Assembly: GCA_963691815.1 (NCBI GenBank)
Contig: OY829645.1
Location: 8,868,401 to 8,932,400 of the forward strand
DNA: 64,000 nt
Origin: Echiichthys vipera
Lineage: Eukaryota; Chordata; Actinopteri; Perciformes; Trachinidae
Direction of reading: 5' to 3'
Shown here: positions 37,501 to 47,999 of the stretch, piece by piece
Position numbering within the stretch: the first letter of the stretch is position 1
How the letters are laid out: every line of letters begins with the position of its first letter
The notes under the pieces: generated by a model
Databases searched by the model: none
What the model saw: only the letters and a program-made list of their open reading frames with translations
What the model was told of the DNA's origin: nothing
Made by a program: the position numbers and the translations under genes

Positions 37501-37935
37501 TGTTGTGGGAATTTTGGATATTTTTAATTCATAATCATAGTTTTGTCAGGTCCGACACAGTTCAGTGTCTCCTCTGTCTCACCTTCTTAATGGATAATGC
37601 AAATAACTAACTCATGATGATATATTGGCATATTTGTGCATCTATACCCTGTGTCACAGACCTTGTGAGGAGAGAGGTTCAGAATTGTAATGTCTAAGAC
37701 ATGTTTTTGTTTGGTCTAAAGACGTCACCCAACCAAGGCTATTCGCGTCCTGTCCCTCTCCCTAAAAGACTGTGCGAGATTTGGCACATCGTCATTTCTA
37801 CTAGACTCTAACATTGTGAGGATGTAGGGATGAACGTATTTTTGTCTGCAGAGGAAAATGCTTTGGCAAAATAAACCACGGAGAAAAAGCTGATACTGTT
37901 TGTTGATCTTTATTGAAGAATATATTTCCACAACA
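37501..37935 (+). repeat. 3' LTR, full length
   Basis: This 435-bp LTR begins TGTTGTGGGAATTTT and ends TATATTTCCACAACA. It contains a TATATT element (37621-37626) in U3 and an AATAAA polyadenylation signal at 37870-37875. It is followed directly by GGAC, the right copy of the target duplication. Confidence 0.9.
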
Positions 37936-38793
37936 GGACTGACGGTGAATTATTGAGGTGTGCTTTTAGCTTAATGTAAACTGGAATAAAAGCATATTTT
38001 AGATTAACAATATGTCGACACTCTCCTCTTGCTATGAAGCAGAGGTCCGGTGAGACTTGCGGCACAGTCTTTATTGGACGAGAACACACTGCCCTCTTTT
38101 GGTTTGAAAACATTTACTGGCTCCAGAATGTGACCAAACATACACCATACACACAAATGCACACACACTTGAGAACATAGCCTTACAATCCTGTCTTATT
38201 CATCTTATTATTAAAGCATGTAGCCATTCCCTCAAATTATATCAGTGACCATGCAGTGTCAACCCTCAAATAAATAAATCATCTGAAAGCTAGAAACAAG
38301 AGATTTGCTTGCCCTATCACTTGTTTTTGCATAACAAAAACATACAAACTGCATTGACATGTTGAAATGTCCTTAGTGGGCTTTCTGACAAAGTTGATGA
38401 AACGTTTAACTTTGTAATCTTGCCTAGCCCCAAAGAAGAAGCAAGTACTACAAGTTGGGACTTCATAAGCCAGAAATCCTGTACGATTATATTAAATGTA
38501 CACCACGTAGGATTATAGAATTTAGGACTGAAAAAATATGTAATGACATTAAAGGGCACACCTTTTTTTCCAGGAGGCTCAAGAGCCCATCTAATATAAT
38601 CTTTACAGAAACAATAATTGACTTTTTGGCCACCTGGGATGCAGGCTTCCAAGCTATTAACACAATATTGACATGTTATTACCTCATATAGTTGATTTAA
38701 AAAAAAGGTTTGGACAAAAGCAGACAGGGCAACATTAGCATTCATTTGAGGTTTTGTCAACCTGACCTTTTGTTATTGATTGGTCATTTTTTA
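37936..38793. other. no gene seen
   Basis: Unique-looking AT-rich DNA. A minus-strand open frame of 147 codons (38317-38760) shows no domain, no biased codon use and no splice context, so I treat it as chance. Confidence 0.4.
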
Positions 38794-38801
38794 TTATTGA
38801 C

Positions 38802-39685
38802 CAGGGCTTGACACTAACTTTTTTGCTCACCAGCCACTGTGGCTAGTGGTTTTCAAAAGTTACTAACCACTCAGCATTCTCAGTAGCCACAAATGTGTAT
38901 ACATAGTATATTGTAAAAAAATACCCTATATAAAGGGTAGCTTCTTATCCATATCGAAAAAAAAATGGTGCAGGGATGTAGAGGATTAATTAGAGAGATA
39001 AGTCTATTGAAAAAAAACCTACCAAGATGAGTACTGCCTTTATTAACAACCTCATTTATCTATTACAACAATAAACACTGAAGCGTAATGCAATTCAAAT
39101 GCATACAATTCATAAAACATAGAACATTTAAATGTTTGTAATTGAAAGCCTTAGTAATTACTCTATATACAGGATATCTAAGCAGCAATCACGTACAGGT
39201 GCATCTCATCGCATTTTTTCCCCCATACATTAGATGAGTTACTGAAACTTTTTGTTCTTTTACAGTTTCAAATTTGGTATTACAAATTTGGTATTACAAA
39301 TCACAAACAAAACCCCTTTTGCCTTTTCCCTGCCGTAAGAAAATACAATCTGCACAGTTTTTTGTTTTCCTAGCGGCATTATAAGGTTAGCCACTCTCTA
39401 TCTGCCTTCCACTTGTCGTTGATAATCACGACTGGATCTGCTTCTCTAATTGTAACTGTGTCTCTCAACTTAACTTTTTTGTTCATCCAACACGCCTGTG
39501 CTGTCCGTTACGAGTGCTCATGGGAGTTGTAGTATCATTGTCTCACTTTGCCAACAATTTATTCATTCAGATGACCTTTGAGAAGACCACAATTAAATTC
39601 AACCAGCCAAAGTGGCTAGTAGGAAAAACAGTGTTACCACAGCTGAAATTCACCCACATTTAGCGAGTGTTTATGTCAAGCCCTG
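38802..39685. mobile_element. non-autonomous hAT-type DNA transposon, perfect 8-bp TSD
   Basis: The 884-bp element has 12-bp perfect terminal inverted repeats, CAGGGCTTGACA at the left and its complement TGTCAAGCCCTG at the right. It is flanked by identical 8-bp duplications TTATTGAC (38794-38801 and 39686-39693). CAG-type ends with an 8-bp duplication define the hAT superfamily. Subterminal motifs also correspond: CCAGCCACTGTGGCTAGTGG near the left end and CCAGCCAAAGTGGCTAGTAG near the right, possible transposase-binding sites. The interior is AT-rich with no transposase, so it depended on a partner element. Confidence 0.9.
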
Positions 39686-39693
39686 TTATTGAC

Positions 39694-40219
39694 CATTAGC
39701 TTTCTGGCTAATAAAACATATTCTGTTTCTATGGCTCTTCTCTGAGTATTTTGCAACACATGAAGAGAAAGTAGTTCATATTTATGAAATAATAATAAAA
39801 TGAGATTACAAATGAAAACATAGAACACACTGGTCTGAAATGTTACAGTTTGTTGGAATCCATCATGTTCTGAGTGGGTAGCAGAACTCTAATGCCATGT
39901 CACATGACCCTGGCTATAGGAGTTTTGTTGAAGCTCTGTTGCAGATGTGAGGCAGGACAGCCGGAGGAGGGAGACAGTACAAGTGCACAGTCCATTACTG
40001 CTGTTAACTCAGTGCTATCCTTACTACTACTGCTGCTGCTGCTGCTGCATAGAAGTGATTAACAAACCAATGAGACAATCTGAAAAATGGCTTATCACAC
40101 AGAACGCACGCTCAATAAGCTTCCGTATCATGTACCGGACTGAGCAATCTTGTGATTGAATTTCAACTTCTTAGCCCTTTTCCCAATCTGCTTCTTGTGT
40201 TGCACTACCAACTGCAAGC
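39694..40219. other. no gene seen
   Basis: Unique-looking sequence with a short CTACTGCTG run near 40026-40050. No exon or repeat boundary is supported. Confidence 0.35.
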
Positions 40220-40222
40220 AAG

Positions 40223-41187
40223 GGGTCCGTTTCACAAAGCAGGTTAAAAAAACTCTGAGTCTAAACCTGAACTCCGAGTTGATCTACTCTGAGATAGGAA
40301 ACTTTTTCGGTTCCAGAACAGCAGATTTGCGTTAGGTTGATCAACTAAGAGTAGTTTGACCTGGAGTTAAGCGCTTGCACCACAAGTAAAAAAAGACAGC
40401 ATCAATGGAGCCCTGATTCGACGAGTCACCATGGCAACGGCGAAGCGAAGGGCTACGCTACAACTGGAATTGGAAGGACACGGGATCGTTATCAAAAGGA
40501 CATGCCATGGTAGTGGAAATATTCACCACCTAATATAACTTCTAATGTAGGCCTACTGAATGATTTTTATACGTTGTATACAAAAACTCCCATTTGCTAA
40601 AAAACGCAGCGCAACACAGAATATCTGCTGTGATATGAAACGGTACCCCCCAAAAGAGAATTGCCTGGAAATGCAAGAACATCTATAATCAATAGTCTGA
40701 TCAATCGTCGTCTCCCGACGAATATTTAATTCTCTGCGCAGTAATGCTGCACCTTCATCCACGGGATCGTTATCAAAAGAACACGCCATGGTAGTGAAAT
40801 AGTTGCCACGTAATATAACTTCTAATGTCTGATTTTTGCAATGACTTTCTGAAAAAACAGACGGAACTATACTACGCCAAAACTTGCGTGCTGACTGAAT
40901 GAATGAGGAAATCAAACACCGTGTGTGGCTGAAAGAGGGCGGAGACAGAGAGAAACTCAAGGTTTTCTGAGAAAAACCTGGTCCCGACCAGGTTAGTTTC
41001 AGAGAGCATGTTACCATGGTAACTGACCGAGGGGTTAAGTTACCTCTCTTTGTGAAACAGGCTAGAGTTACCCCTCTCTCTCTGGTTTGAGTTACCTCCC
41101 TTTGTGAAACGGAAAACTCAGAGTTTCCCTCATTTCAGGGTTAACAGACTCAGAGTTTTCACTAAACCTGCTTTGTGAAACAGGCCC
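40223..41187 (-). mobile_element. PIF/Harbinger-type transposon, deleted
   Basis: The 965-bp element has imperfect inverted ends sharing GTTTCACAAAGCAGGTT, followed by AACTCTGAGTCT-like sequence on both sides, with AAG flanking each end (40220-40222 and 41188-41190), a 3-bp duplication as expected for Harbinger elements. Additional copies of the TTTGTGAAAC end motif lie at about 41050 and 41102, so the right end looks internally amplified. A minus-strand remnant of a HARBI1-like transposase lies inside. A segment of about 75 bp at 40477-40550 is repeated at 40758-40831 and includes the start-codon region of that remnant. Confidence 0.75.
40553..40789 (-). pseudogene. HARBI1-like transposase N-terminal fragment
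   Basis: On the minus strand a methionine at 40789 opens MACSFDNDPVDEGAALLRRE, which matches the N-terminus I associate with fish Harbinger-element nucleases. After about 30 residues similarity is interrupted; a later patch, ILRF-like in style and ending near FLANGSF, corresponds to the region preceding the catalytic domain. The DDE nuclease domain is entirely missing, so no catalytic residue can be assessed. The intact family is a transposase of about 350 residues working with a Myb-like partner. The open frame continues upstream to 41017, but that part looks like 5' non-coding sequence. This is a dead fragment. Confidence 0.65.
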
Positions 41188-41210
41188 AAGGTAGTGCAGT
41201 TTCTGGTTTG

Positions 41211-41248
41211 TGTGTTGTTGTTGTTGTTGTTGTTGTTGTTATTGTTGT
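41211..41248. repeat. TTG trinucleotide microsatellite
   Basis: About twelve copies of TTG with one ATT interruption. Confidence 0.95.
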
Positions 41249-43400
41249 GAGCCCCAGGCTTTTTTTTCCCTGATCAGACAGAGCCTCCACTTCTGGGCCC
41301 TATAGCCTGCCTTCCATCTGATGCCGTAGCAATATGACTCCATAATACACCTCCTCCCAAACTACACTATCTACCTGAGAAGATTGAAGTGATACCTCAA
41401 TGTCCCATAGCTCTAAAGCCCCATGTGCTGTGAGATGACTTGGTCTGAAGTTCCTTCTGGTAAGGATAACAAGATAATAGATAACAACAAAAATACTCCT
41501 ATTTCAAGTGTTTTTATGCATCTCTGCTTTAATGTTTTTAATCTGGAATTGATAGCACAATAGTTTTGTTACACATGATAGATCATTGTCTACTCTGCCA
41601 ACTGACCGGAAGCAGACCTGATTGTCATCCCGGCAGACATGTCCACTGATACTCATCATAAACTTGTCTCCTAAGCCTGCTACATAATGGACCGTTGGGC
41701 TCATTCTGCCAAAGGACTGGAAGCAGTGAGGACATTTCTCAGAAAGAGACAGAGGGACGAAACACATCTTTCCTCCAGACCTGTGCTGCCTGATGATGTC
41801 AATCAAGTTTGGGATATCACACAACCAAACCATATTTGATCAACATCATAGCAATATCCATGAGTTTGCTTGATTAACTTTCCATTTTTACGGTCTTTCT
41901 TCCTGTCCAATTGTTGCTGAGGCTGAGCTGGAAGGCTTCTGCTGGAGTCCAGACTAGGCCGATTAGATAGTGTCCTCCTCAGCACTGTCCAGACCCTCCT
42001 TTTAATTGTAGCAGCCCGCCACAGGTGCTTAATGCACACCTCAGGTTAAAGTCGCTAAATCTAGTTTGGTTCTCCAGAGATGAATTCCTGGTGATGAATC
42101 AGACCAGAGATGTGACTTTCAGTGTCTCCCCCTTCTATGTCTCTAAAGATGCATGATGTTTGTGCTGTAGAAGCAAGATGATGGCCCCTGGGTATTTAAC
42201 TCATCTTCTGCTGTCAACGGAGGGGTTTAGCAAATCAAATGTACACACCATGCGGTGAGTACATGCAGCAACCAATCCAGCACTATTCATCAAACTGACA
42301 TATTCGCCCCCTGTACATTTTCTCCCTGGCTGTGAGCAGGCTGGAAACATTTCACATATATCAGTTGCATTCGTTAAGACTAGGGATGGGCATTTTAAAT
42401 AATTTCCATATTTAAGTATAAAATATTATAATCCAACTAATTAACTAACAGTTAAAGGTTGAATATGTAGAATCTTTATTAAAAGCTATATTTAAAAAAA
42501 ATAATAATAATACACCCACAGGGTGTTTTGAGGGGTACAGAATGAAAGTATTGCTTTTCCATAATAAAATATATTTAGTCTGAGATAATATTTAAATTTT
42601 TTTTGATGGGTTTGACAATGACTTTCTGTCACGTTCTGTTTCCATTTTAGCAGCCAATAGCGTTGAACATTGCGAGTTCCCAGGGTTGTCTGTTGTTGGC
42701 TGCAGCTACTGTAGGCTGGCACTGGGTGAAATGGAGTTTCCTGCAGCTGCTTCGAAGCCTCAGTGAAGGGGGCGTTATTTGTCCCAGCAGCTGAGTGACT
42801 GGAGACGTGCAAAAACCAGAGTCAATATAGGCCAAGCATTCACTCCATGGACTGAGATAAAGGAGAGAAACGGCATAAAAACGCACGCCCAAATGGCTAC
42901 GTTTCTCCTTGATCGGTAAGATCACTTTCATGCTCATTTAGCTGTAACAGCTAACGGTAACAGCTAACTATAACTGTCAGTCAAACTCCTCTGCAATACT
43001 TGTGATTTTCCGGAGAGGACGGGTTCAAATAGGCTCAAACAGACTCCGGTCTCCTGTAGGCTACTGGGCAACGGACATGGCAACCGGACTGCTGGAATAA
43101 TTTTTTCTTATTGCGACTACAATCTTGAGACACTAGATGACAGTGTTCTGCTCATTCTCCATCTTCAACTTTTAATTAAGTAATTATGGACTGAAATGGG
43201 TTTTTGATGACGTCTTGACTCTGGCAGAAATAATGTTGACGGACCAGTTGATATATTAGTTTTATTCATTTTAATGCTAAGTAGAACTTATCCACAAACA
43301 TGTCATCTTATTCCAAAGATATAGCTGTCTCCAAGCAGGCCGGAGATGCGGAGGTGCAGTGGGGTGTGCTAGCTAGGTAACTTACCATTAGATTAATTAA
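41249..43400. other. mostly unique sequence with unresolved repeat fragments
   Basis: No defensible gene. A minus-strand open frame of 109 codons (41504-41833) has seven cysteines and a balanced composition, and a second 78-codon frame precedes it (41803-42039). I recognise neither. About 42450-43370, beginning with an AAAGGTTGAATATGTAGAA segment, has the look of an old interspersed repeat but its ends cannot be placed. Confidence 0.3.
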
Positions 43401-44830
43401 CTTCTAGTGATGGGAAAATGAGGCATCAGGGAGCCTCATGAACCATTAGTTGTATTTGTTGAGCCCATCAGAAGGAGTTCTTGGTTTGAAGAAAATGGCT
43501 CAATGAATGGTAATTCCTTGTTGAACATAGAGCACCATCTAGTGAACTCAGAAGATAAAGAAAGTCATTCATATAGCTTCATGAAGCCCAATACTATTAA
43601 CTTCCCATCTACTGTAGCTTATTTTGTGGAAAACGAAATGTGGGGCAGTCCAGCGTTGTTATCCTTGCTCAAAAACATCATTCTAGAAATAACTTACTGA
43701 GAATGTTGAACATTATTGTAACAAAATAATGTTACCTGATGCATTAGCCTTGTGGCTGCATGAACCTGTCAAAGTGGCACATTGTAGTAAGATATTGAAG
43801 GTTACAGAGAAAAAATATTCGAAAGTAATCGATCCGTTGAACAAATTGGTCTACATGACATCCAAATCAGGTAGACCCACTCAAGTACTCATTCCTATTC
43901 CTAGCTACGACTATACAGGGCACCAAGGAGGAGGGACTGGCAGGCCTGCAGCCTGAATGTCATGTTGTCCCTACAGAGGGGAAGGAGAGGGTGAATTCAC
44001 CTATTGCTATTGTCATGACAACTGCTGTAAAGGCCTTGTCTGTGACTGATGTTTTAGCCTTGCCTCTTGTCATGTCAAAGAGATTTAGCCATTTTTCCTC
44101 AGAGTATGTATTCCTGTGAGGAATGTGCAGCCAAGAGTGATACATGCAAAGCATATTCTACAGTCATTTTATCTGCTGTGAGTGATGGTGCAGCTTTTTA
44201 TTTTGCTGTTAAACAGTTTACCCACCCCCTGTCTATTTCCAGCCTTCTTTTGTATCACACAATAGCATGATTGGCTCAGCCCTCCCTTACCTCTCCTGAT
44301 TAGGGGCTTACATCTTAGATGCTGAGGCACTTCACCACTTAAAGGGGGATGTTTGCCTGTGGGCTTCTCTTTAAGTTGACATATCTGTACTCTGGTAATT
44401 TGGTACATGGACCCAACAACTGTAAATAAAACAACTGTCTATCACTGAAGAGCTACTCAGCTGAAGCTCTGCACAAAAACATCCATAGAGTTGTGAATGT
44501 AATTCAGTGGCTATTACTCGATTATTTTTGCCCCTGTGTGTAGAACTATTTTACTTTTGGACAAATTAGTAATTAAATATAAAATTAGGATTACAAAAGG
44601 GTACCACCACTAAACCCAGAGTTCAATGACATGGTTTCTTTTCCAAAAAAAGTTTGCAGTATTCATGGTTGGGAAGCCGGTGATGGATCTTGTCCTCATC
44701 ATGGCACTGGCAATCCTAATGGTTGGACTGGTCAGCTGAAAGCAGATGAAGTGAACTACCTACAGTGGTTCCCAAACTAGGGGTTACCACCACCTAGTGT
44801 CCCCTAGACAATTAAAGGTATGACAAAAAA
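43400..44830. other. no gene recognised; possible decayed hAT-like repeat at the left
   Basis: The left part (CTAGTGATGGGAAAATGAGGC at 43405, then CACCATCTAGTGAACTC at 43531) resembles a degraded DNA-transposon-derived repeat and has a relative at 29528-29577. The rest contains short open frames in several phases (for example 43729-43956 and an 83-codon stretch to 44118) with no recognisable domain. Confidence 0.3.
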
Positions 44831-44836
44831 CAAGAC

Positions 44837-45125
44837 TAAGGGCGCAATCACACTTGGCCCATATGCGCTGTGCCATGCTTTAACATGGTTGTACTCCCTC
44901 CGTCTTTAGGCTAAATGTTCATTTTAACATGTGCAGCATGTTACTATGCTTATTTTTGCTAATTAGCACTTAACCCATAGTAAAGTTGAGGCTGATGGGA
45001 AGTTCACTTGTGCAGTTTTTGGTAAATCATAAATAAAGGTATTGGACAAACTTTAAAATTTAACCTGATCTGAGTTTGAAGGTCGGGATCAATTTAAGTT
45101 GTTACATGTTATCCTGAGGGGTATG
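44837..45125 (+). repeat. fragments of common fish repeats
   Basis: TAAGGGCGCAATCACACTTG at 44837 looks like one end of an element related to the MITE at 60791-61400; the opposite end is not seen. From about 44960 the motifs TAATTAGCACTTAACC, GTTGAGGCTGATGGGAA, TATTGGACAAA and ATCCTGAGGGG follow in order, which is the layout of an interspersed repeat frequent in percomorph introns. Confidence 0.45.
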
Positions 45126-46030
45126 GGGCTCTCTGCTCTGTATTGCTCTGTAATGTATTGCATTGCATTGTTTTGTACTATCTACGTCATCTACACATAC
45201 GCTTGCACAGCGTCGCTTGATTTCACTGGATTTCCCGCCACTTCACCTCTGGAAAATATTGTTTTTAACTTAGTTTATCATTTGTTCTCAGCTTTTATTG
45301 TATTTATTTCTTCAAACCGTGGACCGAAGCTTTTAACCATCGGGTCTGTGGTTGCCTCTGATTACACCGGAGAAGTTAAACTGGAAGTTGTGAATCGCAC
45401 TAGCAAGGGGCCAATTATTAAAGAACTTCAACTCAGTGGGATCCAAAAGCAACTGGTAAAGTGGGCTGCCTGCCCAGGAGTGAAGAAGGTCTCGCTGGAC
45501 GTTCGGCTCTAGGGCCGGAATTTAATTTAATTTAACTCACCTCCCTGTGGTGGCTCTGTGTCCAGGGGTGACGGATCCCCAGCATAGGCTGCGATATGAT
45601 GGCTGTATGCGAGTCCTGTCTCCCCACCCTCTCAAAACTGAGGGAGAACGTCTCTGGTCTGAAGGTTGACCTCAGAGAGAGAGACAAAATCCTCCTGGAT
45701 TTCTCCACCGTCGCCTCGACTCAGGTGAAGCTCCTCGCCCATCTTAGGGCTTCCAGTGCTGGTGACCGTACCATGACGGCCGCCGACAGCACCACCCTGC
45801 CCTGGACTGGCTCCATTACCACCAGATGTCAGGCACCAGAACTCACCGAGTCCCGCTGGCACCACCAGGGAGCCAAGCCCAAGTCTTCGGCTCCCCTCAC
45901 CTCCTGCCTTTGCCCCGCGGAGTGGCAGTGCTCCATCAGAGAGGACGGAGCTAGGCCACCCTGGAGCCAGCGCTAGGGAGGTTGAGTCCTCCACCCTCCA
46001 GCTGTGTTCCCAGCACAGCTCGGCCTCCAC
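45126..46030 (+). mobile_element. candidate 5' region of a non-LTR retroelement
   Basis: This GC-richer island stands out from its AT-rich surroundings. It has two consecutive open frames, ending at 45512 and 45976, with the conserved-looking stretch GTGGTGGCTCTGTGTCCAGG just before the second. Its style resembles the 5' UTR and ORF1 of fish LINEs, but no RT follows, so it would be a broken 5' piece. Not certain. Confidence 0.35.
45596..45976 (+). pseudogene. ORF1-like fragment with a coiled-coil start (unidentified)
   Basis: The frame opens at 45596 and encodes 126 residues. The first 45 residues carry a CESC pair and a heptad-like, charged helix (LSKLRENVSGLKVDLRERDK). A low-complexity region rich in Ser, Thr and Pro follows. 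A helix followed by a disordered segment is common in LINE ORF1 proteins, which bind element RNA. The frame may be shifted near the end, since a second frame stays open on toward 46036. I do not recognise the protein and cannot exclude a lineage-specific host exon. Confidence 0.3.
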
Positions 46031-47310
46031 GCTGGTCCTTTGAAATCAATTTTTGGATTGTATAGTTGCAGTTATGAAGTGTGAAAAATATGCTTACTGA
46101 GTAATATAATTAAATTGTATCTGTGTCTCTTTAAGAATTTGAAAAATGACAGATCAATGCAAAATGGGCTAACAGGATAAACCTCATAACAGCTATTTTA
46201 AAATATATTCAAATGTATTCTGATTAACTAAGATTCACAAAGCAATTAACAGGAAAAATAATATATTGTACACAGTATATGGGTGACCGAGGGAGCTTTA
46301 ACTGCATGCTAGTCAGTGTGTGCCTCAGCTTTCTGCTTTCTGCAGAGGTTCCCAGCTCTGCCATGATTCACAGACGCCACCATCACTTGTGAGTACTTGT
46401 GTAAATGTTGCTTGCTGGGGGTTTTGAGGAATACGGTCTTGTTCAAGGAAATCTGAGAGTAAAGATTTGCCAGCAAAAAAATCTAAAAGTTATTTTATTT
46501 GAAATGTATCTATTCATGGATTGATATTAAAAACAGAAATAGAAAATGCATAGGGAAACTATATTTTTTACATGTGTGTTGCTCTGTGCATGTTTTTTGT
46601 GAGTGTGCATGCTGTAAGTCCAACCATAGATCCTTCGGTAGGCTAATACAGACTTTTCTGCTGCACCAACAGAAGTAAAGTTGGATGGCATTTGCGTAAC
46701 GGTGATGATGTCACACTAGCTGAGCTATTTTCAGAAAGGGGTCTGAAGAAGGCAGGCCTTTTCCCCCTTCCTAGAGTGTTATTATTATTCAGAGCCTTTC
46801 ATCGGTGCGTCTCTCAGCCTGTTTAAACTCCCTGTTTTGGTCAATTTGGATTGTCTGATTGTTCCCTGGCACAGTTGAGCCCCGAGATGCATACACAGCC
46901 ACTTTATGGCTGTTTCCCCTTAAACACACACAAACACAATCACATTTTTGGAGGCTGGAATTACAAGATTACAGTATCCAGGAAGAGAGTATCCAGCAAT
47001 AAGAGACAATGAAAATATGCCAAATATAATGCACATATAGAATATTTTACAATCTGTTTTACAGAAAACAGGAATTCCAGCAGTACAACTCATAAACATT
47101 TTGCTCATTAATGCCTGACTACTGATTTACGAGCTGTGCTAATATGTATGAAGTTGATCAGTATTAATGAGGAATCTACAAAAAAACATCAATGACACTT
47201 ACTTTACTAAACAATTCATGTAGATCACTGTTTTGTAAAACTGACTAAAATGTTCCGTACCAGTATCATATCCACATTAATAGCTTACCGTTTAAAAAGT
47301 CATGTCTTTT
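46031..47310. other. no gene seen
   Basis: AT-rich unique-looking DNA. No supported exon, RNA gene or repeat boundary. Confidence 0.35.
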
Positions 47311-47314
47311 GCTA

Positions 47315-47999
47315 TGGTTACGTCTCACGTTCACACAGTCCAGCGTTTCTGAGCCCCTGAAACAGAGACGTTTGGAAACGCTGCAAAGTCTGTGTTAGTT
47401 TGAAAACTCCAGCCTTATGTTTCAGTCTGGACAGGCAGAAACGAAGATGATTGGAAATGATAATGCAGACACCCACGTTAGTCAGTCTTATCAGTTATGT
47501 AGGCTTACATACCTTTTGTGATTTCATCCTTCTTGCGTGGGTGCTCCTTTCTCTTTGTCATTGTCGCTTCGTCTGGCAATGGATAATGCTACCAGTACTG
47601 CCCTTATATGTCACTGTATTTGCATTGCAGCAACTCGCAATGGGAGTTTTTTCACCGTTACAACCTTATTCTTATATTTCCTTCAGTAACAGTTCAACCT
47701 CATCCTCAGTCAAAGCAAAGAAGTCTTTACTTTGACTTTTTCACCATTGCTGTTTCTCTGAAGTAATTTTTGCATTATTAGCTTATACATCCATGATTTT
47801 CAACTGCAGAGAAACTTTAGACAATTGGCTTCCCATTCACACCGCCATGCTTATACCCAGTTTTTGCATATGCCTTTTCAGGCATGTTAATAAGGATGGA
47901 GATTATTTCTAATACGGAGCTGTACGCTTGTGTGGACAGAGATTGTTTTGGTTTTGAAATCCTGTTTAGAATGAAAAAGTAGTAGTGTGGATGTAGCCT
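47315..47999. mobile_element. degenerate inverted-repeat DNA element
   Basis: The left end reads GGTTACGTCTCACGTTCACA and the right end, inverted, reads GAGGCTACATCCACACTACT. Both fit the 'GGCTACATCCACAC' style of fish MITE ends, and the left interior (CCTGAAACAGAGACGTTTGG) is also of that style. No target duplication is visible and no transposase is present. The 94-codon frame at 47451-47735 is probably chance. Confidence 0.4.

Larger units (their letters stand above)
35924..37935 (+). mobile_element. deleted endogenous retrovirus with both LTRs
   Basis: A short provirus: 5' LTR (35924-36088), primer-binding site (36092-36109), one coding remnant of the Env transmembrane subunit, a purine tract (37490-37499) and 3' LTR (37501-37935). 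Both outer flanks carry GGAC (35920-35923 and 37936-37939), a 4-bp target duplication as seen for gammaretrovirus-like integration. Gag, protease, polymerase and nearly all of the surface subunit are absent. Aligned LTR positions differ at 7 of about 165 sites by eye (about 4%), so the insertion is not recent. The env is frameshifted, so this is a non-functional relic. Confidence 0.85.

Noticed and set aside
38317..38760. 147-codon minus-strand gene
   Set aside because: No recognisable domain, no splice context, and AT-rich composition like the flanks; chance open frame.
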